From Variovorax flavidus (GTDB lineage Bacteria; Pseudomonadota; Gammaproteobacteria; Burkholderiales; Burkholderiaceae_C): DNA of 64,000 bases. The stretch is from NCBI RefSeq assembly GCF_030317145.1, contig NZ_JASZYE010000009.1, positions 1 to 64,000 of the forward strand, given 5' to 3'. Below are positions 53,580-61,643 of the stretch, piece by piece. The translations under genes and the position numbers were made by a program. The stretch's first letter is position 1. The number at the start of each line of letters is the position of its first letter. The notes below the pieces were generated by a model. That model was not told the DNA's origin. It did no database searches and saw only the letters and a list, made by a program, of their open reading frames with translations.

Positions 53580-53885
53580 TCACTTGGAATCGGGCGCCTT
53601 CTTGCCGTCGGCTGCTGCCGGATGCTTGGGCTTGTTGTCCTTCGCCATGGAATCCTTGCCCGTCGGCTCCGGGGCTGCGGCGGCCGTGCTCTTTGCTTTC
53701 TCCTCCTTGCTCACGGCCGGATGATCGCTCAATGGCTTGGCATCCTTGGTGATCACGGATGGGTCTTGGGGGTTCGGCGCGGTAGGCCCGGTCGAGCCGC
53801 CGCCAGGGGCTGCAGTCTGCGCGATCGTGGAAGCAGATCCGAGTGCGAGGCAGGCAGCGAGCACCGCCGTTGTCACTGTTCTCAT
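53580..53885 (-). CDS. Secreted Pro/Lys-rich disordered protein
   Basis: 101 aa. Signal peptide about 1-23 (MRTVTTAVLAACLALGSAST then IAQ). The mature chain is Pro/Lys/Asp/Ala-rich with no hydrophobic core (TKDAKPLSDHPAVSKEEKAK), so probably unstructured in the periplasm. AAGGAGACACC precedes the ATG at 53885. It resembles the protein at 16446-16874 in layout and composition, including the signal ending SSG/STIAQ-type and Lys-Pro repeats. Unknown function. Confidence 0.72.
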   Translation of the reverse strand: MRTVTTAVLAACLALGSASTIAQTAAPGGGSTGPTAPNPQDPSVITKDAKPLSDHPAVSKEEKAKSTAAAAPEPTGKDSMAKDNKPKHPAAADGKKAPDSK

Positions 53886-54354
53886 GGTGTCTCCTTGTAG
53901 ATGATTCGAGATCACCACTGGGCGCCGTTTGGCGAGGATTGACTGCGCGCCGTGGCCGCCGCTCACTGTGGGCATGCGCCTACCCTCGATGCTGTTAGGT
54001 CGGTCGATGCAGTGCCCGAACTCAAGTTGCGGCGACCTTGGTAGACGACTCGAGCCTAGCGCCCTGCGCGGGCGTGCGAACCTGGTCAGGGTCCATTTGC
54101 GCTGCCGCTTCACCGCAGCCCTTCCTCATGCGGCGCGCGGATCGAGATGCCGCTGACAGGGACAGAACGCGCCGCGGCGTGCCCACTTGCGTCGGAACGC
54201 AACCGGATGCGACTACTTGTAATCGTTTGTCGCACGCCAGCCCTTGGCGCGAGCCTACAGGCAGCACCGATAGCGGCGTCTTCAAATGCAGCTTCCATCC
54301 GGCAGGGCTCGACACGGAGGTCGTGAACGGGTTGCCGGGCTCAAGGAGCGAACC

Positions 54355-56121
54355 ATGCGCGACGTCACCCGCCCCGCCGGCCCGGACCCGCGGTCCCCTT
54401 CGGAGGACCGGCCTTCCCAGCCGTCGCGACGTGGGTTTCTGCGCAGTGCCGTGCTCTATGCGATGTTCGCGGGAAGCGGCGTGAGCATGTACGGCTGCGG
54501 GGGGGGCGGAGGAGGCGGCGGCTTCAACCCCGGCGCGGGCGGCAGCGGCGGCGGCGCGGGCAGCCCGCCGCCCGAGTCGACGCCGACCTTCGCCCAAGGC
54601 GTCGGCAGCGGCGACCCGCTGTCCGATCGCGTCATTCTGTGGACGCGCGTCACGGTCGCAAGCCCGGGCGCACTCAACCTCACCTGGGAGGTCGCGAGCG
54701 ATGCCAACTTCGGCGCCATCGTCGCCCGAGGCAGCATCGGAAGCGGGCCCGAGCAGGACTACACGGTCAAGGTCGATGCGACCGGGCTGCAGCCCGCGAG
54801 CGTCTACTTCTATCGCTTCTTCCTAGGCTCCGAGGCGTCGCCCGTCGGACGCACCAAGACACTGCCTGTGGGCAATGTCTCGCAGCTGCGCCTCGGGGTC
54901 GTCTCGTGCTCGAACTTTCCGGCGGGCTACTTCAACGTCTGTGCCGATCTCGCCAAGCGCACGGACATCGACGTGGTGCTGCACTTGGGCGACTACATCT
55001 ACGAGTACGGCGAGCTGGGCTACGCCTCGCAGCTCGCGATCGCGATCGACCGCGAGTCGCAGCCATCGCGCGAGATTCTGTCGCTCGACGACTATCGCCA
55101 GCGCCACCGCCAGAACCGCTCGGACCCGGACCTCATCGCCCTGCACGCCAAGCTGCCCGTGATCGCGGTCTGGGACGACCACGATATTGCCAACAACGCA
55201 TGGTCCGGCGGCGCGGAGAATCACGCTCCGGCGAGCGAGGGAAGCTTCGCCGAGCGCAGCGCCGCCGCGACGCAGGCGTTTCGTGAATGGCTGCCTGTAC
55301 GCATGCCCGATGCCGCCAATTTGCGAAAGATCTATCGCTCGTTCGATTTCGGCACGCTCGCATCGCTGCACATGCTGGACACGCGGCTGATCGGTCGGGA
55401 CGAGCAGGTGACGCTTGACACTTACCTCGCGGGCGGTGCCTCCGCCCCCTCGCGCCAGCTCCTCGGCGCCGAACAGTCCGGCTGGTTGTCGACGCGCCTG
55501 TCCACTTCGCCTGCGACCTGGCAGTTGCTCGGCTCGCAGGTGCTGATGGCCCGCATGGAGATCCCGTTGAGCGTGGCCAGTGCCTTCAACGCGCAGACCC
55601 TCGGCGACTTCGTGCTCGCCCAGTCGACGCCGGAGGCACTGCGCAACGACGAGCAGCGCGCGCTATTGGCACAGCGACGTGTTCCTTACAACCTCGATGC
55701 GTGGGACGGCTATCCCGCCGCGCGAGAAAGCGTCCTCGCTGCTGCGCGCTCGATGGGCAAGAACCTCGTCTCGCTGGCAGGGGACACGCACAACGCCTGG
55801 GCGAGCAACCTGACCGATGACAGCGGCCAGCGCGTCGGGGTGGAGTTCGCGACCGCTTCGATCTCGTCGCCCGGCTTCGAACGCGTGCTGCCGCTGATCG
55901 GCAACACGGTGTTGTCCGATGCCTTTCCGAGGATGGTGAAAGACCTGCGCTACGCCGAAACGAGCAAGCGCGGCTACCTCGTCCTGACGCTGACCCCCGC
56001 CGAAGCGCGGGCGGATTTCATGGAGATCAGCACCGTGCTGAGTCGCGATTACAGCGCACGCGTGGCGATGAGCCTGCATGCGCTGCCCGGCGTCAGCGGG
56101 CTCGAGGTGTTGCCGGTCTAG
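54355..56121 (+). CDS. phoD: Alkaline phosphatase D (PhoD)-family, Tat-type lipoprotein-like
   Basis: 588 aa. Twin-arginine signal SRRGFLRSAVL (Arg25, Arg26) leads to a hydrophobic core and then SMYGC at residues 44-48, a lipobox-like end, followed by a run of Gly encoded by a G8 tract. The catalytic domain contains VLHLGDYIYEYGEL (metal Asp), VWDDHDIANNAW and LAGDTHNAWASN, the PhoD metal-site motifs. It hydrolyses phosphate mono- or diesters outside the cytoplasm. AAGGAGCGAACC precedes the ATG at 54355. Isolated gene; phosphate-starvation control is likely, but no Pho box was identified. Confidence 0.88.
   Translation: MRDVTRPAGPDPRSPSEDRPSQPSRRGFLRSAVLYAMFAGSGVSMYGCGGGGGGGGFNPGAGGSGGGAGSPPPESTPTFAQGVGSGDPLSDRVILWTRVTVASPGALNLTWEVASDANFGAIVARGSIGSGPEQDYTVKVDATGLQPASVYFYRFFLGSEASPVGRTKTLPVGNVSQLRLGVVSCSNFPAGYFNVCADLAKRTDIDVVLHLGDYIYEYGELGYASQLAIAIDRESQPSREILSLDDYRQRHRQNRSDPDLIALHAKLPVIAVWDDHDIANNAWSGGAENHAPASEGSFAERSAAATQAFREWLPVRMPDAANLRKIYRSFDFGTLASLHMLDTRLIGRDEQVTLDTYLAGGASAPSRQLLGAEQSGWLSTRLSTSPATWQLLGSQVLMARMEIPLSVASAFNAQTLGDFVLAQSTPEALRNDEQRALLAQRRVPYNLDAWDGYPAARESVLAAARSMGKNLVSLAGDTHNAWASNLTDDSGQRVGVEFATASISSPGFERVLPLIGNTVLSDAFPRMVKDLRYAETSKRGYLVLTLTPAEARADFMEISTVLSRDYSARVAMSLHALPGVSGLEVLPV
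54499..54506 (+). repeat. G8 homopolymer inside phoD
   Basis: Eight consecutive G follow the lipobox Cys codon and encode the start of a Gly run. A tract of this length at the beginning of an exported enzyme gene is a typical slippage site. Confidence 0.8.
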
Positions 56122-56440
56122 CGGACATCGCCAACGGGCCGCGCACGGCCCGAGGACCCCGGGGTGCCGCCATCGAGGTCAACACCCGGCACCAGGCCAT
56201 GATTCGGTCCGACGCTCGACTTCGCTTGGGCGCCAGACTGGCTGTACCGCAGGTGCGGCGGCGCGAGCATGACCGGTTGAACCAGCGCGGTGGCGCCCTC
56301 GAGGAGGGCGCGCGAAGGCGTTGGTAGTCATGAGCCCGCCCTCATGGCGCGCTGTCCTGCAGTCAAGGGCCGTGCGCGCCTGCAAGCCGACGCCATGACC
56401 TCTGTGCACTATCTGAGGGTGTTCCTAAAAGGCCAGAACC
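56122..56440. other. Intergenic stretch between phoD and a small gene
   Basis: About 320 bases. Only Arg/Pro-rich open frames without start signals were seen, and no clear terminator for phoD or promoter for the next gene. Confidence 0.45.
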
Positions 56441-56710
56441 ATGTCCACAGATCGAAGCATCCCACTTTCCGACGGCCACTCCCTTGAATACCGCGGCTTC
56501 CGCTTTGAGCTACGCGCATCGGGCGCACGCGGCGGCTATCAGCCCATCGTCGTTCTTGTTCGAACTCCTGCGGATGAGGAGGAGACGCAACTGCCCAATG
56601 ACACCGAGGAAACTGTGTATGGCACGGAGCCGGAAGCGATCCGTCACGCCGAGCAACAGGCGATGCGCTGGGTTCATGATCGCACCGGCGATGGGCAGGC
56701 GCAATTCTGA
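56441..56710 (+). CDS. Small hypothetical protein (89 aa)
   Basis: No family assigned. The sequence has an alternating beta-like first half (LEYRGFRFELRASGARGGYQ, PIVVLVRTPADEEETQLPND) and a C-terminal helix (PEAIRHAEQQAMRWVHDR), a balanced soluble composition typical of a real small domain. An AAAGG motif lies 11 bases before the ATG. It is preferred over the overlapping +1 frame on the same strand and the antisense frame. It may be a stress or regulatory adaptor; no evidence. Confidence 0.62.
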   Translation: MSTDRSIPLSDGHSLEYRGFRFELRASGARGGYQPIVVLVRTPADEEETQLPNDTEETVYGTEPEAIRHAEQQAMRWVHDRTGDGQAQF

Positions 56711-56889
56711 GCAGCGCTCGAGATGCTCCAGCCGCAGGCCTTGAAAGGCGAGGGCGCCAGAGGCTGCCTGCAGGCCCTTGCCGCTTCATTGCACTGCGAG
56801 GTCCCATAGGTCGTCGAGCCGAATGGAGCATGGTGCGGCATTGAGGTTATCGCGGGGCGCTCGCTGCCACGCTTCGGCGGTTCCGAGGA

Positions 56890-58008
56890 TCATGATTGAC
56901 CGAATTTCCTGCTTCGCGCTGCGCGGCCGACCTGCGGCTTCTTCACGTCATCCTCTCTTCGACTTGCCTCGAACTGGCGCAAGGCAGCTGTCGTTGCCTC
57001 CTGGCTTTCGCGGAGCCGCTCAATCTCCTGTGCGGCCTGCTCTTCCTGCCGCCGCAGCCGGTCGCCCAGATCCGCTGCGCGCTGCTCTGCCCCGGCGGCG
57101 CGCTCTCGCAGGGTCGCCAGGTCGACCCGAATCTCCTGCTGCTCACGCAACCAGGCGGCGGCGGCATCGCGGTGTGCGGCTTTCTGGTTCTGGAGCGCCT
57201 GCTCTGTCGCCGTCAGTGCGGCGCGCGCGGCCTCCCGCTCTTCAGTGCGCACCTTCTGTTCTTTCGCAATGTCCGCCGCGGCCTGGCGCGCCGCTACCCG
57301 CTCGCGATCGACGTCGGCGAGCAGTCGGCGCTCGTGGGCGACATGGCGTTGCTCGGCTTCCTTCGCGTCGCGGTGAGCAGCGCCGAGGTCCATCTCGGAC
57401 TTCTCGCGCAGGGCTTCCTTGCTGGCCACGGACTCCTCGAGGGCTTTGCGCAGGCGCCGCACCTCGGCTTCCGATTCGCTGAGCAGGCGCGCTGATTCCT
57501 GCTGCTGCGTGTGCATCTGCGCCTCCATGGCTGCGACTGCCTGGCGCGAGGATGCGAGCGCCTCGTCAAGCCCGACGCGGGCTTGCTCGAACGAAGTCTC
57601 GCGCTGCTGCAGATCGGCTTCCTTTTGGGAGAACGCGCTGCGCTCGAGTTCGAGCTCGCGCCGGACAGCCTCAGTCTTCTGGATCTGCGCCTGATCAGCC
57701 TCGCGACGGGCGACGTCCCAGAACTGCTGTGCGGCTTGCACGATGGCCAGGGGAAGCCGATGCGCGTCGTCGTCGGTCACGCTGGCGCCACGGCCGTCAA
57801 GTCGCTTGCCGAGCGTGGCGAACCAGCGTTCGAGCATTGGGCTCACAGTGTTGGGTGAGCCGCTGCCGATCTTCTGGCGCACGCGCTCGATCGTCGGGCG
57901 CAGGCCCTCGTGGAGCAGCAAGTCGGCCGCTTCCCAAACCTGAGCCTCCTGAATTCCACGGCCGCTGCGGACAGGGTGAATGCTGGCGCTCGAACTTCTC
58001 GGATCCAT
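56890..58008 (-). CDS. KfrA-like DNA-binding protein with long coiled coil
   Basis: 372 aa. Residues about 17-100 match the KfrA N-terminal DNA-binding domain: EAQVWEAADLLLHEGLRPTI then RVRQKIGSGSPNTVSPMLER. The remainder, from about 105 to 355, is an almost unbroken coiled coil rich in Glu, Ala, Arg and Gln (QIQKTEAVRRELELERSAFS ... EQAAQEIERLRES). Known KfrA is a plasmid protein that binds its own operator and forms filament-like scaffolds; here it lies divergent from a recombinase. The gap between them contains two inverted repeats, the probable operators. Chromosomal versus plasmid location cannot be decided. Confidence 0.88.
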   Translation of the reverse strand: MDPRSSSASIHPVRSGRGIQEAQVWEAADLLLHEGLRPTIERVRQKIGSGSPNTVSPMLERWFATLGKRLDGRGASVTDDDAHRLPLAIVQAAQQFWDVARREADQAQIQKTEAVRRELELERSAFSQKEADLQQRETSFEQARVGLDEALASSRQAVAAMEAQMHTQQQESARLLSESEAEVRRLRKALEESVASKEALREKSEMDLGAAHRDAKEAEQRHVAHERRLLADVDRERVAARQAAADIAKEQKVRTEEREAARAALTATEQALQNQKAAHRDAAAAWLREQQEIRVDLATLRERAAGAEQRAADLGDRLRRQEEQAAQEIERLRESQEATTAALRQFEASRREDDVKKPQVGRAARSRKFGQS

Positions 58009-58036
58009 GTCGGCTTTCCTTGCTGACTTTTACTTG

Positions 58037-58055
58037 CGATAATAAATGATTATCG
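58037..58055. promoter_or_regulatory. Inverted repeat 1 in the KfrA-recombinase intergenic region
   Basis: CGATAAT-AAATG-ATTATCG is a perfect 7-bp inverted repeat with 5-base spacer, 29 bases upstream of the kfrA-like start. AT-rich against GC-rich surroundings. Likely binding site for KfrA autoregulation. Confidence 0.6.
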
Positions 58056-58069
58056 GAAGTGATATGCAG

Positions 58070-58089
58070 TGTATGTAAGACATCATACA
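58070..58089. promoter_or_regulatory. Inverted repeat 2 in the KfrA-recombinase intergenic region
   Basis: TGTATG and CATACA flank the 8-base spacer TAAGACAT, a second perfect inverted repeat. It is centred about 95 bases before the recombinase start and may control it or serve as a second KfrA site. Confidence 0.5.
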
Positions 58090-58174
58090 TGGCATGTGTG
58101 ATAAATAACATTAACGTGAAATCGGTCAGACTGCTGCCGCCGTCGTCCGGGGATCCGTTGCTGCTGGAGATCGC

Positions 58175-59302
58175 TTGAAGAAACCCGCTGAAAAAGTGCC
58201 GTCCTCCAAGGCCCTGTTGTCTTTGAAACTTGATCACGCGCTGCTCGATCCCGGCCAACTCTCGGGCATGGCCGAAGAAGCCGCGCAAGATCTCATGGCC
58301 GAGGGCGAGTCGGACAACACCCGGCTGGCGTACCGCGCAGCGATGCGCTACTGGGCCGCTTGGTACGGTGCACGTTTCGGCAGCCAGCTGGAGCTTCCTG
58401 TGCCGGTACCGGTGGTGGTCCAGTTCATCGTCGACCACGCCGAGCGCTCGACCAAGGCCGGCCTGGTGCATCAGCTGCCGCCGGAAATCGATGCCGCATT
58501 GGTCGAGGCCGGCTTCAAGGGCAAGAAGGGCGCGCCGGCGCTGAACACGGTGATGCACCGGGTCTCGGTCCTGTCGATGGCACATCACCTGGCCAAGCAG
58601 CCCAACCCATGCACGGACTCGGTGGTGAAGGCCCTCCTGAGCAAGACCCGTAAGGCCTACGCCAAGCGCAACGCCACGCCTCATAAGCAGCGCGCGCTGA
58701 CCAAAGAGCCGCTCGAGGCCGTTCTCGACACCTGCGATGATTCGCTCAAGGGCAAGCGCGACCGCGCCCTCCTCCTGTTCGCCTGGTCGTCGGGCGGCCG
58801 CCGGCGCTCGGAGGTCTCGGAGGCGGTGTTCGAAAACCTGCGCCGCGTCGATGAAGGCGACTACCTCTACACGCTGGCCAACTCGAAGACGAACCACACC
58901 GGCAAGGTGAAGCCCGAGGATGTGAAGCCCGTTGTCGGCATGGCCGCAGAGGCGATGGAAGCCTGGCTGAAGGCCAGCGGGATCAGCTCAGGCCCCCTCT
59001 TCCGCCGGATCAACAAAGCCGGGCACCTGGGCGATGACGCCCTCACCGGGACCGCCATCCGCGACATCGTGAAAGCGCGCTGCGCTCTTGCCGGCGTGGG
59101 CGACGACTTCTCGGCGCACTCGCTGCGATCGGGCTTCGTCACGGAAGCCGGCCGCCAAAACATGCCGCTGCAGGAAACCATGGCCATGACCGGCCACCGC
59201 AGCATGGACGTCGTGACGGGCTACTTCCGCGCCGGTGCGGCGCAGGTTAGCGCGGTAGCTCGCATGATGGATGCACGGACGCGGCCGACTAGGGACGATT
59301 AG
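58175..59302 (+). CDS. Tyrosine-type site-specific recombinase
   Basis: 375 aa. SAM-like N-terminal core-binding domain (ESDNTRLAYRAAMRYWAAWY) and C-terminal catalytic domain. Catalytic residues visible are Arg in WSSGGRRRSEVSEAV, HSLR (His315, Arg318), TGHR (His341) and the nucleophile Tyr350 in VVTGYFRAG. It resembles tyrosine recombinases of the XerC/integrase group, not integron integrases (no extra helix). TTG start at 58175 with GGAG 5 bases upstream. No tRNA, att repeat or excisionase was seen nearby, so it is an orphan. Divergent from the KfrA-like gene. Confidence 0.92.
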   Translation: MKKPAEKVPSSKALLSLKLDHALLDPGQLSGMAEEAAQDLMAEGESDNTRLAYRAAMRYWAAWYGARFGSQLELPVPVPVVVQFIVDHAERSTKAGLVHQLPPEIDAALVEAGFKGKKGAPALNTVMHRVSVLSMAHHLAKQPNPCTDSVVKALLSKTRKAYAKRNATPHKQRALTKEPLEAVLDTCDDSLKGKRDRALLLFAWSSGGRRRSEVSEAVFENLRRVDEGDYLYTLANSKTNHTGKVKPEDVKPVVGMAAEAMEAWLKASGISSGPLFRRINKAGHLGDDALTGTAIRDIVKARCALAGVGDDFSAHSLRSGFVTEAGRQNMPLQETMAMTGHRSMDVVTGYFRAGAAQVSAVARMMDARTRPTRDD

Positions 59303-60055
59303 GGCAGCTCGGGATCATCCGGTGTCGGGCGCGATGAGGGCGTTCGTGCTCAAACAGGAACCAAAATCCAGAGAGAGCCAAGCTCAACCGAACCGTCGAC
59401 CTCCCGTTGCCAGCGCATTGAGATAAGTATCGTTCATGAAGGGCTCGGAAGGCGAAGATCGACGAGATGGAGACCCTCGAGTACTTGTATGGCAGTTCCT
59501 GTGCCCTGAGAAATTCGACACTGCGCAGCGCGCGCCCGAAAGCGCAAAAGAGCTTGCGATCAATTGGGCGAACGAGCCAGCTGGCGATGGATTCGAACTG
59601 GCGATCGATCGCGTCAGGGGCAATGAGGCTGAGGGAAAGTTCTTGTGCTTCACCGGCGACTGCGTATTCGGGGCCTCGAAAGATCTGTGAGCAGGCCATT
59701 GAAGGGCGTTGTGGGATCGTCCCCAGCGTGAATAGGAAGCTCGGCAGCTTCGGGAAAAAAATCGAAAAAGCCATGCCACCACAAGCAATCGGATCGCCCC
59801 TCTTCTTTGTGCGCGAGGGCACGTCGGCCAACGCGCGAACGGATTGATCGTCCTCTTCGCAACGAGTACGTCAGTTGTGCAGGCGAGGTCCAGCGGCCGG
59901 ATGGCGTCGTCATGAACGGGCCTTGCGGGAAGGTCGTCCAGTGGCGTGCCTCGTAATAAGCGTCTGTAACGCGACGTGGATCGAAGCTTAAGCTTGCCAA
60001 TGTCTCAAAGGACGTATAGAGTACCGTTTCGTGACATAGCATTAGGAGCCTCGAC
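59303..60055. other. Unresolved stretch of about 750 bases
   Basis: Competing open frames on both strands: plus 59436-59690, minus 59289-59831 and 59650-60138. None has a ribosome site, a recognisable domain or a clear advantage. The minus frame from 59831 reads as moderately protein-like (AFSIFFPKLPSFLFTLGTIP), but nothing conserved stands out. It may be decayed DNA next to the recombinase. Confidence 0.4.
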
Positions 60056-61006
60056 ATGCACCAAGTCGGATACGTCCTGACCGACGGCTTCCAACTGATG
60101 GCTTTGGCAACGCAGACCGCTTTCGAGATGGCAAACATCGTCGCTCGCGAGCCCTTCTATGCGATTACCAACTACGTTCTTAACGACTGTGAGGCACGCT
60201 CTTCCTCAGGGTTGATAGTTTCGGCTCACCCGTTGAACCGCCGTAGTAAAGCCGACACTTGGATGATCGCCGGCGTTTTGAATCCGCTTGCTTCGCCCCA
60301 ACCGGAGGCAGTGATCAGCTTTGTGCAGCGGGCCAGTACACGAGCGCGGCGCGTTGCGGGGATCTGCACGGGCGCCTTCCTACTCGCCGAGGCCGGTTTG
60401 CTGGACCGTCGGCGGGCGACCACCCATTGGGCGTATGCCAATGCGATGCAAAGTCTGTACCCGGACGTTCAAGTCGAAGCCGACCGCATCTTTGTGATCG
60501 ATGGGACGGTGTGGACCTCTGCCGGCATGACTGCAGGCCTCGACTTGGCGTTGGCCATGATAGAAAAGGATCTTGGCGAAGAAGTGGCGCGCGCGGTTGC
60601 ACATAAACTGGTTATGAACCAGCGCCGGACGGGGGGACAGTCCCAACACTCGGAATTGCTTGAACTTGCGCCTAAATCGGATCGCATCCAAACAGCGCTA
60701 AGTTACATCCGCGCCAACCTAAATCAGGCGCTCACGGTTCAGGATCTGGCCTCGGTCGCGCACCTGAGTTCCAGGCAATTCAGCCGCGTTTTCACCACCG
60801 AGACAGGGCGGTCCCCGGCCAAGGCGGTTGAAGGGCTGCGTGTTGAGGCGGCACGACTGCTAATTGAAAAGAGCAGACACTCACTCGACACAATTGCCCG
60901 GGACACCGGCTTTCGCGATCGCCGTCACATGCGGGAGGTGTTTCTGCGCAACCTAGGCGTGTCACCTCAATCGGTTCGAAGTGGTGTGCGGACCTCACCA
61001 GCGTGA
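60056..61006 (+). CDS. GlxA-type AraC-family regulator with DJ-1/PfpI domain
   Basis: 316 aa. The N-terminal DJ-1/PfpI-like domain shows QVGYVLTDGFQLMALATQTA and the nucleophile elbow VAGICTGAFLLAEAGLLDRR with Cys, then TTHWAYANAM. The C-terminal AraC DNA-binding domain follows (SYIRANLNQALTVQDLASVA then HLSSRQFSRVFTTETGRSPA, second HTH TIARDTGFRDRRHMREVFLR). GAGG lies before the ATG at 60056. It is an activator or repressor of unknown target; its neighbours are degraded, so its regulon is not evident. Confidence 0.93.
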   Translation: MHQVGYVLTDGFQLMALATQTAFEMANIVAREPFYAITNYVLNDCEARSSSGLIVSAHPLNRRSKADTWMIAGVLNPLASPQPEAVISFVQRASTRARRVAGICTGAFLLAEAGLLDRRRATTHWAYANAMQSLYPDVQVEADRIFVIDGTVWTSAGMTAGLDLALAMIEKDLGEEVARAVAHKLVMNQRRTGGQSQHSELLELAPKSDRIQTALSYIRANLNQALTVQDLASVAHLSSRQFSRVFTTETGRSPAKAVEGLRVEAARLLIEKSRHSLDTIARDTGFRDRRHMREVFLRNLGVSPQSVRSGVRTSPA

Positions 61007-61010
61007 TTCT

Positions 61011-61370
61011 TCAATCCGATCGCAATCCCTGTGCCACTTGCTGCGTGGCGTGTGGATGAGTCACTGGATCATCGGCTGAATGCATCAAGATCCAGGCTGA
61101 CGCAGGATTGCAAACTGCTTTTCCAATTCGATGTCGTCTGAGGGCCTTGGTCAACGCATAAACCAGCGATGCACCGCCGAATGAATGCGCAATGGCGGCG
61201 TTGAACTTACTGATAAGGCAGCCAAGATCTAGAGATGAGCTGGCCAATAGACGACCATGTGCCTTGTGAGTGCCCGCGTCCGGTAGGTCGGGTGCCCAGA
61301 CGGTGAATCTTGCGTCAGCGACGCCCTGGGCTTGGACAAGCAGGTCTGCAGCTTGAGACTGCCAGTGGTG
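61011..61370 (-). pseudogene. Decayed alpha/beta-hydrolase remnant
   Basis: On the minus strand one frame reads HHWQSQAADLLVQAQG, FTVWAPDLPDAGTHKAHG and then AAIAHSFGGASLVYALTK, the last containing the nucleophile-elbow GHSxGG-like AHSFGG. It is followed by WILMHSADDPVTHPH, the acid/His segment of this fold. The order is that of a small alpha/beta-hydrolase, but spacing between blocks is too short and a stop precedes the start, so internal deletions are inferred. Not expected to be functional. Confidence 0.5.
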
Positions 61371-61420
61371 GACCGATCACTGCGCAGGCTGGACACCGAT
61401 CTGATGACGGGCAACTTGGG

Positions 61421-61643
61421 GCTGCACGGTGGGAAGCTGCTGGTTGAGGGTATACCAATTCTCGACTGGAAATGCGAAATCGTGGTCACCGCTGATGTGA
61501 AGGATGGGCACTTGGTCGTGCTTCAAGGCCAGAAAGGATTGGATCGGCCGGGAACATCGGTGAGCGGGGCTCAGGAGGCAAGAAGCTGCTGCAAAAGCGT
61601 AGGGAATCTGCTGGCATCTGCCTTCCTTGCGCAAATCAAGTCG
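61421..61643 (-). pseudogene. Partial alpha/beta-hydrolase, copy 1 of a 223-bp repeat
   Basis: This segment matches 63669-63891 for most of its length in the same orientation. It encodes KHDQVPILHISGDHDFAFPV and ENWYTLNQQLPTVQ, the C-terminal region before the catalytic His of the hydrolase at 63574. A one-base deletion and a one-base insertion about 50 bases apart shift and restore the frame. Both ends are cut sharply: after GTGCAGC on one side, and inside the ECF sigma gene's last codons on the other. A non-functional fragment. Confidence 0.7.

Noticed and set aside
58000..61010. tRNA gene, attachment repeats or a CRISPR array near the recombinase
   Set aside because: Looked for cloverleaf ends, direct repeats and regular spacers; none seen by eye.
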